26,986 bases of DNA from NCBI GenBank assembly GCA_934589835.1, contig CAKTOK010000021.1, positions 1 through 26,986 on the forward strand. Direction: 5' to 3'. Shown here in pieces: positions 1 through 6,996 of this stretch. Each line of letters opens with the position of its first letter. Positions within the stretch are counted from its first letter, which is position 1. A program made the position numbers and the translations under genes. The stretch comes from an uncultured Oscillospiraceae bacterium (GTDB taxonomy: Bacteria; Bacillota; Clostridia; Oscillospirales; Oscillospiraceae). The notes under the pieces were generated by a model. That model searched no databases, was not told where the DNA came from, and saw nothing but the letters and a program-made list of their open reading frames with translations.

Positions 1-142
1 AGTCGGAGAAGAACTCGCCCGGCTCGTAGTCCTCATCATCCTGCATGGGGCTTTCGTGTTGCCCGCACAAGCTGGGGCGGTTCAGCCTCTGAGGGTACGG
101 AGGGACAACTGCGTCGGGGGGGGTATTTTGATGAGCTTGCAC
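1..142 (-). other. Open reading segment downstream of the asparaginase gene, cut by the window edge
   Basis: On the minus strand the frame that follows the asparaginase stop stays open to the window edge. It could start at GTG (142) or at ATG (44), the latter reading MQDDEDYEPGEFFSD. The acidic, codon-rich end looks protein-like. However, neither start has a convincing Shine-Dalgarno sequence and I recognise no family. No terminator hairpin follows the asparaginase gene here. It may be the beginning of another operon gene or non-coding sequence. Confidence 0.2.
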
Positions 143-1135
143 TTAAGGGAAGGCTATCTCTCCACATAGCGGCGAGACAAAATGCTGAATGATCTCGTCA
201 CGTTCACGATATTGCGAGAGAAGCCACATGAGCTTTGTGAAAGCGGCCTCGCTGGTCATGTCGCCTGCACTGACGGCACCGGCGGCCAGGGCAACGCGGC
301 CGACCTCGTACTGTGTCAGGTCGCTTTTTTCATAGAGACACTGGCTGCTGATGACGATGACAATACCGCGCGAGGATAGCTGAGCGATCTTCTGGCAGAA
401 GTTGCGGTGGAGGAAATGGACACCGCCGATGCCGAAGGCCTCGATCAGAATGGCACGGTAGCCAAGGGCCATGACGGCATCAAGAATGGCGGGGTCAAGG
501 CCGGGAGTCAGCTTCAACAGAAAGACTCGGTCAGACACCTGGATGCGAAAGGGCTGATGGACCGGGGTGGGCAGAGCATTCTCATAAATGTCCAGCCCGT
601 GGAGGGAGACCTGGCCAATCAGGGGATAATTGATGCTTTCAAAGGCGTTCATGCCGCAGGTGCGGATTTTTACAGCCCGGCAGCCCAGCATCAGCTTGCC
701 GGCAAAGGCTAGAAAGACTCCGCGGATGGGGCTGGCGGCGGCGTGGAGCGCGCACTGCAGGTTCATGGGGGCGTCGGAAAAGGGCTGACCCAGAGGGATC
801 TGGCTGCCGGTCAGAACCACCGGGATATGGATGCCGCACAGCATATAAGAGAGGATTCCGGCAGTATAAGCCATGGTATCCGTGCCGTGAGTCACAACGA
901 TACCGTCATAGCGGCCACTTTGGCTGGCGATGAATTCAGCCATCTGAAGCCACTCCTCTGGCTGGATGTTGGAGGAGTCCAGTGCAAAGAGCTGCTTGAG
1001 CGTTAAGCAACAACCGGGAGGGCACTGGCAGGCGGCGCGTAGCAGGCTGTCGTCCGTACAGGGCGATAGCCCCTGCCGAGTAGGGACAGAGGCTATCGTT
1101 CCTCCGGTGGAGATCAATAGCAGATGTTTTTCCAT
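143..1135 (-). CDS. ansA: L-asparaginase, cytosolic type I-like
   Basis: Hydrolyses L-asparagine to L-aspartate and ammonia. The 330-residue length, the lack of a signal peptide and the motifs fit the cytoplasmic type I group. The first catalytic-threonine motif is STGGTIAS (residues 9-16). The second is VTHGTDTMAYTA near residue 81, with the Thr-Asp pair. GSQIPLGQPFSDAPMNL follows near residue 110. It is the last gene of a four-gene minus-strand operon and makes the substrate of the aspartate dehydrogenase just upstream. The ATG lies only five bases after that gene's TGA and no Shine-Dalgarno sequence precedes it, so translation is probably coupled to the upstream gene. Glutaminase side activity cannot be judged from sequence. 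Family is near certain; substrate preference is supported by the neighbours. Confidence 0.93.
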   Translation of the reverse strand: MEKHLLLISTGGTIASVPTRQGLSPCTDDSLLRAACQCPPGCCLTLKQLFALDSSNIQPEEWLQMAEFIASQSGRYDGIVVTHGTDTMAYTAGILSYMLCGIHIPVVLTGSQIPLGQPFSDAPMNLQCALHAAASPIRGVFLAFAGKLMLGCRAVKIRTCGMNAFESINYPLIGQVSLHGLDIYENALPTPVHQPFRIQVSDRVFLLKLTPGLDPAILDAVMALGYRAILIEAFGIGGVHFLHRNFCQKIAQLSSRGIVIVISSQCLYEKSDLTQYEVGRVALAAGAVSAGDMTSEAAFTKLMWLLSQYRERDEIIQHFVSPLCGEIAFP

Positions 1136-1140
1136 GCAAT

Positions 1141-1944
1141 TCAGAAAGTCAAAGGACCGGAGAGGCGCTTCAGCAGCGCCAGTACGCTCCAGGCTGCCAG
1201 CTCGCTGGACTTGGGGTTCTGCGGCGAGGGGGCGGAGTCAATGGTGACCATGGCCCGGCCAAAGCGGCCTTTCAATTCTATTTGGTGGCTGTTGAACACC
1301 ATAGCGGGGTCGGAGATGATCTCCACTCTGGTATCATCCAGTCCGGCAGTCATCAGTGCGGCGGTGACTGCCACATTGACATTTTGCGGAAAGGCCTGGA
1401 TTGCCTCTCGGGCCGAGCCGGAGAAGACCTGCTCTGCCTCCGTTTGGGAGGGTGCCCTGCCGCTCAGGGCGGGCGCGCCCTCCAGAGAATGGGGGGGCTT
1501 ACGGTTGATCACCGTCGTCTCCACCGGGCCCATTAGGGAGGCGGCCTGCATCAGATCCAGTGCGCCAATGGCACCGGAAGCCAGATAGACCTGGCTGCCG
1601 CTCTGCCGGGAAAGGCACTGCACCTGATCCAGCAGACCCGGCTGTGCAAAAGCACCGGTGGACAGCACGATCATGGGAACGCCGGCCTTTACGATTTCCG
1701 GCATCACTGCGGCGCATGTGGCGGGAGAGTCGGCCTCTACGACATAGTCAGGATTCAGGTCAAGCAGAGCTGCAATGGACGGCGCGTGGGCAATATGAAA
1801 CCGTTGGGCAAATTGCTCCGTGAAGTCAAAATGCGGGCCGTAGACGGCGCAGACCTCATAATCGTCCGGGAGGGTAAGTCCGATCTGCTGGCAGATAATG
1901 GATGCAAGGTTTCCGCAGCCAACAAAAGCAATACGTTTTTTCAA
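1141..1944 (-). CDS. L-aspartate dehydrogenase (NadX-like)
   Basis: NAD(P)-dependent oxidation of L-aspartate to iminoaspartate, which hydrolyses to oxaloacetate and ammonia. The N-terminal Rossmann motif is FVGCGNLAS (glycines 9 and 11). The C-terminal half has the family signature: NVNVAV, then a DP pair, NSHQIELKGRFG, and PSPQNPKSS near the end. The length of 267 residues is normal. The start is taken as TTG at 1944 because TTTGGAGG sits seven bases before it; a longer reading from TTG at 1959 would begin inside that Shine-Dalgarno sequence. It lies between the symporter and asparaginase genes, so a catabolic role (Asn to Asp to oxaloacetate) is likelier than the NAD-biosynthetic role that some NadX proteins have. 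No nadA or nadC gene is nearby. Confidence 0.88.
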   Translation of the reverse strand: MKKRIAFVGCGNLASIICQQIGLTLPDDYEVCAVYGPHFDFTEQFAQRFHIAHAPSIAALLDLNPDYVVEADSPATCAAVMPEIVKAGVPMIVLSTGAFAQPGLLDQVQCLSRQSGSQVYLASGAIGALDLMQAASLMGPVETTVINRKPPHSLEGAPALSGRAPSQTEAEQVFSGSAREAIQAFPQNVNVAVTAALMTAGLDDTRVEIISDPAMVFNSHQIELKGRFGRAMVTIDSAPSPQNPKSSELAAWSVLALLKRLSGPLTF

Positions 1945-1966
1945 AGTGATCGCCTCCAAATAGTGC

Positions 1967-3199
1967 TTACTTGCTGCCGGATTTCTTTGCCTCGTGGCGC
2001 TTTTCGGTCTCGGCCACGATAGCAGAGCCGATCAGGTCACCCAGGCAGTTGACACCGGTGTTACCCATATCCACCACGGGGGTCAGGCTGCTGAAAATGC
2101 CGGTCATATCCAAGGGGACATTCAGGGCATTCAGCATGATGACGGTAGAGGATGAGCCGCTGGCGGGCAGTCCGCTTTGGCCGGCGGTCAGCATCAGGAT
2201 CATGAACATGGCGGTGATGATGGTGGAGGTGGACAGTTCGATGCCGGCCAAAGAGGCGGCGAACACCAGATTAGCCGCGAAGATGATGGAGGTACCATCC
2301 TTGTTGATCTGAGCACCCAGGGGGACGGAGAAGCTGTAGATCTCCCGGGGGATGCCCATATCCTCAGCGCATTCCATGTTGGTGGGAATGGTGGCCAGGC
2401 TGGAGCTGGTGCTGAAGGCCATCAGGAAGCCGGGAAATGCTCTCTTATACAGGCTGGGGGCTTTTTTGCCGGTGAACAGGAAGAGCAGCAGAAAGTAGAA
2501 GACCATCATAAAGGCATAGCCGATATAGTTTACCGCGATATACTTGGCGGCGAAGCCGAACATTTCCTTGCCGTACCGGCCGATGGCGCAGGCCACAAGA
2601 GCGCAGATGCCATAGGGTGCGAAGATCAGAACGACCTCAATGACTTTGTTCATCATTCTGGACAGCAGGGCGACGATGTCCGTAACGCGCTCACGGTCCT
2701 TAGTATCCAGCATCATGACGGCAATACCTGCAAAGGCACAGAACATGACCACTTTTTGCAGTTCACCGTTGGACAGCGCCGCAAAAATGTTAGAGGGCAC
2801 AAAGGAGAGCACGATATCGGAGAAGCCGGGAAGGTCAGAAATCACACCCTCATACTGGCTGCCGGCGGCTGCCATAGAGCTGGATACGGGGTTGATCCAC
2901 TTGGAGAGCATGATACCCACAAAGCAGGCGAACAGGGTGGTCGCAGTATAGTACAGCAGGATCTTGATACCCATTCTGCCGAAGGATTTCACATCGCCCA
3001 AACTGGCAACGCCATAGATCAGGTTTACGATGATCATGGGGATCGCAGCCATCATCATCAGACGCAGAAACAGAGAACCGATGATGTCGATCACCAGGAT
3101 CTTTTCCTGAAAGATAATGCCCAGAATGACGCCCAGCACAACGCCGCCCAGAATTTTCTTGGTGCGGGAAATGCTTTTCCACTTCTTGAATAAACTCAT
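1967..3199 (-). CDS. Dicarboxylate/amino acid:cation symporter (DAACS, GltP/GltT fold), predicted neutral amino acid specificity
   Basis: Sodium-coupled amino acid importer of the inner membrane, 410 residues, several hydrophobic helices. Family hallmarks are the serine-rich hairpin TSSSLATIPTN (264-274), PLGAQINKDGTS (293-303, corresponding to the NMDGT motif) and the TM8 motif DMGNTGVNCLGD (377-388). Aligned with GltPh, Asp394, Thr398, Asn401 and Asp405 are kept, but the Arg397 position is Asn380. In characterised members that Arg binds the side-chain carboxylate of aspartate/glutamate and is replaced in neutral amino acid exchangers, so I infer a neutral substrate, most simply asparagine given the asparaginase gene in the operon. 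The start has GGAG eight bases upstream. It follows the class V enzyme gene by 45 bases. Confidence 0.92.
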   Translation of the reverse strand: MSLFKKWKSISRTKKILGGVVLGVILGIIFQEKILVIDIIGSLFLRLMMMAAIPMIIVNLIYGVASLGDVKSFGRMGIKILLYYTATTLFACFVGIMLSKWINPVSSSMAAAGSQYEGVISDLPGFSDIVLSFVPSNIFAALSNGELQKVVMFCAFAGIAVMMLDTKDRERVTDIVALLSRMMNKVIEVVLIFAPYGICALVACAIGRYGKEMFGFAAKYIAVNYIGYAFMMVFYFLLLFLFTGKKAPSLYKRAFPGFLMAFSTSSSLATIPTNMECAEDMGIPREIYSFSVPLGAQINKDGTSIIFAANLVFAASLAGIELSTSTIITAMFMILMLTAGQSGLPASGSSSTVIMLNALNVPLDMTGIFSSLTPVVDMGNTGVNCLGDLIGSAIVAETEKRHEAKKSGSK

Positions 3200-3244
3200 G
3201 TTTTTTTCTCCTCTCAGTTTTTTATATTGATCCCTATGAGGGGG

Positions 3245-4396
3245 TCAGAATGAATGTAAGACGGCGGCCACCTTGTCCATCTGTTCCGCCGTGTTATAGA
3301 AATGAAGCTGCAGGCGCATATAGCCGTCCCGGAGCGTCAGCTTGATGCGTTCTGCCTGCAGCATTGCCTGCAGGCGGTCGGTCTCAGCGGGATCAAAGGT
3401 CCAGGCCAGTGTTCCGGACAGGTGGTTGGGGGCGCTGCCGCCCAGAAGATGCAGCTTTGGGTTGGTGAGCTGTTGGCGGAGCTGACGCTCCAGATGACAG
3501 ATGTGGGCGTAGATGGTATCAACGCCTATCTCGTTGATAAGGGATGCGCCGAGTCCCATGGAGACTGCGCCATAGGTGTTGGAGGAGCCGGCATCGAAGC
3601 GGCGTGTGTCCTCGTACTGGACCGGAGGCAGAAAGTCTGCGGGTACGGCAGGAAATTCCTGGTGGGCCGGCACACTGTGATAGCAAGTATAGGGCGGGCG
3701 GATGCGGGGGATCAGGTCGCGGCGGCGATACAGAAAACCGCTGCCCAGCGCACCCATCAGACCCTTGAAACTTCCGCAGGACAGATAGTCGATCCCGAGG
3801 CCTTTTACGTTGATGGGGATGCGCCCCAGCGCCTGGATGGCGTCTACTGCTACGAGAATACCCCGCGCATGGCATTGGCGGCACAGTTCCCGGAGGTCCG
3901 CCAGATAACCGGATCCGTACTGCACGGCGGACAGAGCCACGACCTTGGTGTTGGCATCCATCTGCCGCAGATAGGCTTGCACAGGAAGGACACCGTCCTG
4001 TGCAGTAACGATACGCACCTGAACGCCGCGCTTCTGCTGCTGAAGCCAAGGATAGAGCAAAGCGGGATGCTCGATATCGGCCAAGATGACGTTATCGCCG
4101 GATGACAGCTCCAGACCGCCTGCCAGGATGGAATTTCCCTCGGTGGTATTTTTAGTGAAAGCTATCTCATCTACAGGGGCGTTGATCAGCGCAGCGATCT
4201 GCTTTTTGGCATCGGCCCGGTAAAGGTCAAACTGGGAAAGCGTGGCACCGGTGCTTTTGGCGTAATCCTCCATGAAGGTCGTGCAAAACTGCCTTACCCG
4301 CATGGGCGGAAGGGATACCGAGCAGGAGTTCAAAAAAATAGTATCACCCAGATAGCCAAACTCCCGCTCCGCCAGCAGTGAAAGTAACTGTGTCAT
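3245..4396 (-). CDS. Class V PLP-dependent aminotransferase/epimerase-like enzyme
   Basis: A fold type I PLP enzyme of the class V group (cysteine desulfurase, isopenicillin N epimerase and relatives), 383 residues. VDAIQALG contains the Asp that pairs with the pyridine nitrogen. SCGSFKGLMGALGSGF contains the Lys expected to form the Schiff base. NTTEGNS is the phosphate-binding segment. There is no desulfurase-type catalytic Cys loop that I can recognise, so a racemase, epimerase, lyase or aminotransferase acting on aspartate or asparagine is likelier. The start is placed at 4396, where AAAGGAGG lies seven bases upstream; 54 more in-frame codons extend upstream but run across the promoter. 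It is the first gene of the Asn/Asp operon. The precise reaction cannot be assigned from sequence. Confidence 0.82.
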   Translation of the reverse strand: MTQLLSLLAEREFGYLGDTIFLNSCSVSLPPMRVRQFCTTFMEDYAKSTGATLSQFDLYRADAKKQIAALINAPVDEIAFTKNTTEGNSILAGGLELSSGDNVILADIEHPALLYPWLQQQKRGVQVRIVTAQDGVLPVQAYLRQMDANTKVVALSAVQYGSGYLADLRELCRQCHARGILVAVDAIQALGRIPINVKGLGIDYLSCGSFKGLMGALGSGFLYRRRDLIPRIRPPYTCYHSVPAHQEFPAVPADFLPPVQYEDTRRFDAGSSNTYGAVSMGLGASLINEIGVDTIYAHICHLERQLRQQLTNPKLHLLGGSAPNHLSGTLAWTFDPAETDRLQAMLQAERIKLTLRDGYMRLQLHFYNTAEQMDKVAAVLHSF

Positions 4397-4432
4397 GAAG
4401 TTCCTCCTTTCAGCGTTGTGGTCGATGTAGAC

Positions 4433-4461
4433 AGTATATGCGCTCCCGACAAAAAAGTCAA
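4433..4461 (-). promoter_or_regulatory. Sigma-A promoter of the Asn/Asp operon
   Basis: On the minus strand TTGACT (4461-4456) and TATACT (4438-4433) are separated by 17 bases, a near-consensus promoter. Transcription would start near 4426, giving a leader of about 30 bases before the class V gene start at 4396. Confidence 0.8.
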
Positions 4462-4474
4462 CTGGTTTGATTGG

Positions 4475-4489
4475 CAAACTAACAGTTTG
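4475..4489. promoter_or_regulatory. Inverted repeat upstream of the Asn/Asp operon -35, candidate operator
   Basis: CAAACT-AAC-AGTTTG is a perfect 6-base inverted repeat. A third related arm, GGTTTG, lies at 4464-4469, so the region carries three alternating TTTG/CAAA half-sites just upstream of the minus-strand -35 box. A plausible binding site for the adjacent YheO-type regulator. Confidence 0.4.
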
Positions 4490-4546
4490 TTTTATGTGAA
4501 AATGTAACAAATTTTTGAGCAGCGGCCTCTGACAGGGCGGTAGTCC

Positions 4547-4576
4547 TTGACAAAACACACTCGGGTGTTAGATAAT
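4547..4576 (+). promoter_or_regulatory. Sigma-A promoter of the YheO-type regulator, with an inverted repeat in the spacer
   Basis: TTGACA (4547-4552) and GATAAT (4571-4576) are spaced by 18 bases. The spacer contains AACAC (4554-4558) and GTGTT (4565-4569), a perfect 5-base inverted repeat that a repressor could use. The TTG of this -35 box is also an in-frame potential start for the downstream gene, but it lies upstream of the transcript. Confidence 0.75.
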
Positions 4577-4606
4577 ACGGTGAAAGAAGAAAAGGGGGAC
4601 GATCTG

Positions 4607-5269
4607 TTGGAAATCAACTACGACTTTCTCCAGCGGTTTATCCGGAATATTGCAGGCCTGTTTGGTGATCACTGCGAAATTGTGATCCATGATTATCGGA
4701 ACGGGTATGAGCACACCATCGTGGATATTGTCAATGGCGAGGTAACAGGCCGTGCGATCGGGGGCTGCCCCAGCGCGTTTGTGATCGAGCAAATGACTGA
4801 GGATATTGACGCTTATGAGAAGCGGGCACCTCAGTACTTTACCAACAGCGAAAAGGGCAAAATATTGAAATCCGCCACCACCTTCATCAAGGATGATGAG
4901 GGAACGATTATTGGATCAGTCTGCGTGAACATTGATGTGACGGATCTTATGCTGATGCAGAAAACTATGTCGAACTTTCTGCAGAGCAGCGAAAACAGCG
5001 GTGCGCGCGGCAACGAGGTGTTGGCAAAAAATGTGGATGAGCTGCTGAAATTCTTCCTGTCTGAGGCGGAGGAAGAAATCGGGAAACCGGCGAGCCTTAT
5101 GAGCAAGGATGAGAAGATCCGTGCTCTTTGGCTGCTGAACCAAAAAGGGATCTTTAAGATTTCCAAAGCGAATGTCGCTCTGCGGGACGCTTTTCAGGTG
5201 TCCAAATATACGTTGTATGCGTATTTGGATGAGGCAAAGAAACGGTATAGCATCCCGGGACAGGAATAG
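4607..5269 (+). CDS. YheO/DauR-type transcriptional regulator (PAS-like domain plus C-terminal HTH)
   Basis: Cytoplasmic DNA-binding regulator, 220 residues. The N-terminal YheO-like sensor covers roughly residues 5-115, with the typical FGDHCEIVIHDYRN and IGSVCVNIDVTDL segments. A helical linker follows. The C-terminal helix-turn-helix (about 160-215) contains ISKANVALRDAFQVSKYTLYAY, shortened here to VSKYTLYAYLDEA as the recognition part. The start is the TTG at 4607, eight bases after AAGGGGG. The upstream TTG at 4547 belongs to the -35 box. Relatives such as DauR control D-amino acid catabolism, which fits its position divergent from the Asn/Asp operon with shared regulatory DNA. Whether it activates or represses, and its ligand, are unknown. 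Confidence 0.85.
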   Translation: MEINYDFLQRFIRNIAGLFGDHCEIVIHDYRNGYEHTIVDIVNGEVTGRAIGGCPSAFVIEQMTEDIDAYEKRAPQYFTNSEKGKILKSATTFIKDDEGTIIGSVCVNIDVTDLMLMQKTMSNFLQSSENSGARGNEVLAKNVDELLKFFLSEAEEEIGKPASLMSKDEKIRALWLLNQKGIFKISKANVALRDAFQVSKYTLYAYLDEAKKRYSIPGQE

Positions 5270-5297
5270 GTTCTCCGATTTATACAATGACAGACCG

Positions 5298-5330
5298 AGA
5301 AGGCCATCGGCAAATAGCCGATGGCCTTCT
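5298..5330. repeat. Intergenic hairpin repeat, copy 1
   Basis: A perfect 14-base-pair stem (AGAAGGCCATCGGC with GCCGATGGCCTTCT) and an AAATA loop, 28 bases after the YheO-type gene. Bases 5294-5321 are identical to 20077-20104, where the hairpin has flanking T tracts and acts as a terminator. This copy has no T tract, so termination would be weak. Confidence 0.7.
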
Positions 5331-5405
5331 GCGTATAGTGAGAGAAGCCGGAGGAATATAGACACCCTGAATATTCAGAAAAGAGCGCGGTATTCTGCTG
5401 TGGTA

Positions 5406-5458
5406 TGCTCCCTCCATGAAAGACGGTGAAATGTAAGCTGTCGATCATGGGGGGAGCA
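5406..5458. repeat. Long-arm imperfect inverted repeat between convergent genes
   Basis: TGCTCCCTCCATGA (5406-5419) pairs with TCATGGGGGGAGCA (5445-5458) in 13 of 14 positions across a 25-base loop. It lies between the convergent YheO-type and dehydrogenase genes. It could be a structured RNA, a weak terminator or a remnant of a small mobile repeat. No coding potential recognised. Confidence 0.45.
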
Positions 5459-5471
5459 CTGCTGTGTCGTG

Positions 5472-5520
5472 AAAACAGAAATTCGCCCATCATTCCCTGT
5501 TGCAGGGAATGATGGGCGAA
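5472..5520 (-). terminator. Rho-independent terminator of the Gfo/Idh gene
   Basis: TTCGCCCATCATTCCCTG (5482-5499) and its exact complement (5503-5520) form an 18-base-pair stem with a three-base loop. On the minus strand it is followed by TTTCTGTTTTC. It lies 34 bases beyond the stop of the dehydrogenase gene. Confidence 0.85.
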
Positions 5521-5554
5521 GGCTATTTCATATAGGCATTATATCTGCTGTGGA

Positions 5555-6682
5555 TCAAAAATCCTTGTAGTACTCATCAAGATCAAGAGGGAGTTGAATC
5601 GGCTGTTTGCGGATACAGGAAATATCCATAGCCATGGTGAGCAGCAAATTGCGGTGGCCATCCTGCACGGTGGCGTGAGGTGTTTTCATACCAGTATACA
5701 GGTGTGCCAGCCAGGAGTTCGTCTCTTCGCGAATTGGGCCCCAAAGCTGCCCTTCGCAGATGTCTCCGGGAGGATAGCTGGTAAGGAAATCGACGTAACG
5801 TGCGCCTTCGGGAGAGAAACCGTCCGGCTTGTAAGATGCACCTTGGGGTTCGAGACTGGCCAACACCAAGTCGCGGTGGGTATCATCGACATCGATGACA
5901 CCCTTTGTGCCAACAATGCCCATTTCAATTCCGTATACTGCGCCGGGCCATGTTTCAGGTAGTGCCCAGGAGATGTTCATGCTAAAGATAGAGCCATCCT
6001 CCATGGTAAATACACCGAAGGTGGAATCCTTTGTTCCGTGGACGCCCAAGACCTTATCAGAAGCCTGTGCATAGACGGAAATGGGTTTTTTGTTTCCCAT
6101 CAGCCACATGGATAGGTCGAAGCTGTGGGTACCGGAGACTACCATGGGGGTGAGATGGGTGTGATCACTGGTTCGCCGCACGGTGGCCAGCGGGATCATA
6201 CGGTTCATAAAAGCACGCGTGACCATGCAGGACACATCGCCGATCCGACCTTCTGCAATGCGTTCCTTGATGGTCAGAAAACGGCGGCGGAAGCGGTTGG
6301 TATATCCCATACAGGCATCGATTCCGGAGGCCTCCACAGCCTTGAGTACAGTTGCGGACTGCCGAACATCGGTGGCTAAAGGCTTCTCAATAAACAGATC
6401 CACGCCGCGCTCAATAGCTGCCATTGTCGGCTCAAAATGGCAGTTTTCATCCGTAGCGATGATGACGGCGGTGACCTCCGGACGATTGATCAACTCTCTA
6501 AAATCCGTGGTAACGAAGTCAGCGTGAGCGTCCTCCGCCAGCTTTTTGGCAAGGTGTTCTTTGATGTCACATAGACCCAGCCACACAACGCCGGGATATG
6601 CTCGTGCGATCATAGCTCGGATGCGGCCGATCGTGCCGCAGCCCACAATGGCCAGACCGATTTCCCTTTTTGTTTGAGACAT
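5555..6682 (-). CDS. Gfo/Idh/MocA family NAD(P)-dependent oxidoreductase
   Basis: Oxidises a hydroxyl of a sugar, sugar acid or cyclitol, cytoplasmic, 375 residues. The Rossmann motif GCGTIG is at 14-19, the catalytic EKP at 99-101, and GTHSFDLSMWLMG (184 on) supplies the His and Asp of the GxHxxD motif. The C-terminal domain has FTMEDGSIFSMNISW and GIVGTKG, typical of the family. The start is ATG 6682, preceded by AAGGAG at a long spacing of 11 bases; an upstream in-frame ATG at 6736 has no better site. It is divergent from a GntR/FCD regulator, which probably controls it. Substrate cannot be read from sequence; inositol-like or uronate-like compounds are common in this family. Confidence 0.88.
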   Translation of the reverse strand: MSQTKREIGLAIVGCGTIGRIRAMIARAYPGVVWLGLCDIKEHLAKKLAEDAHADFVTTDFRELINRPEVTAVIIATDENCHFEPTMAAIERGVDLFIEKPLATDVRQSATVLKAVEASGIDACMGYTNRFRRRFLTIKERIAEGRIGDVSCMVTRAFMNRMIPLATVRRTSDHTHLTPMVVSGTHSFDLSMWLMGNKKPISVYAQASDKVLGVHGTKDSTFGVFTMEDGSIFSMNISWALPETWPGAVYGIEMGIVGTKGVIDVDDTHRDLVLASLEPQGASYKPDGFSPEGARYVDFLTSYPPGDICEGQLWGPIREETNSWLAHLYTGMKTPHATVQDGHRNLLLTMAMDISCIRKQPIQLPLDLDEYYKDF

Positions 6683-6996
6683 AATGAAAGTAACTCCTTT
6701 TCGTGTGTTTAAGGGACTTCCGTGCTGCTGCTGCATTTATAGAGTACCATAATACGTTAAAAATGTAAATAAAAAATATTTGAAAAATACAAAAAGAATA
6801 TTCTCAAAGGGGAAGAAAGATGATTACTGCACTGAAAAACGGCAGCTTTTGAATGGGATAAATGGAATAGTACATAGTATTTGATTTCTTATTCTCCTGA
6901 AGCTCTGTGTGGAATAAAAAAATGTTTTGTAAAAATACTTGTATATTTTTTGATATATGCTACAATAGAAATGAATTGTTGCATAGGAGCTGTTAT
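6683..6996. other. AT-rich divergent intergenic region
   Basis: 314 bases without a gene. It contains the leader of the dehydrogenase gene, a very AT-rich block (about 6740-6810) and the GntR promoter (6939-6966). AAAAATATTTGA (6772-6783) recurs at the promoter of the AEC gene (8794-8805). For the minus strand I see TATTAT and TATAAA hexamers near 6740-6753 but no convincing -35. Confidence 0.5.
6939..6966 (+). promoter_or_regulatory. Promoter of the GntR-family regulator
   Basis: TTGTAT (6939-6944), a 16-base spacer and TACAAT (6961-6966) preceded by TGC, an extended -10. The start codon follows 30 bases later. Confidence 0.65.

Noticed and set aside
2177..3193. Plus-strand open frame opposite the symporter gene
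   Set aside because: The mirror of hydrophobic codons gives a Gln/His/Asp-rich product; no ribosome binding site or motif.
4397..4558. Upstream extension of the class V enzyme by 54 codons
   Set aside because: The extension crosses the operon promoter and the inverted repeats, while AAAGGAGG precedes ATG 4396.
6939..6966. TTGTA and TACAA around the GntR promoter read as an operator
   Set aside because: The arms simply coincide with the -35 and -10 boxes and the spacing is too wide for a typical GntR site.
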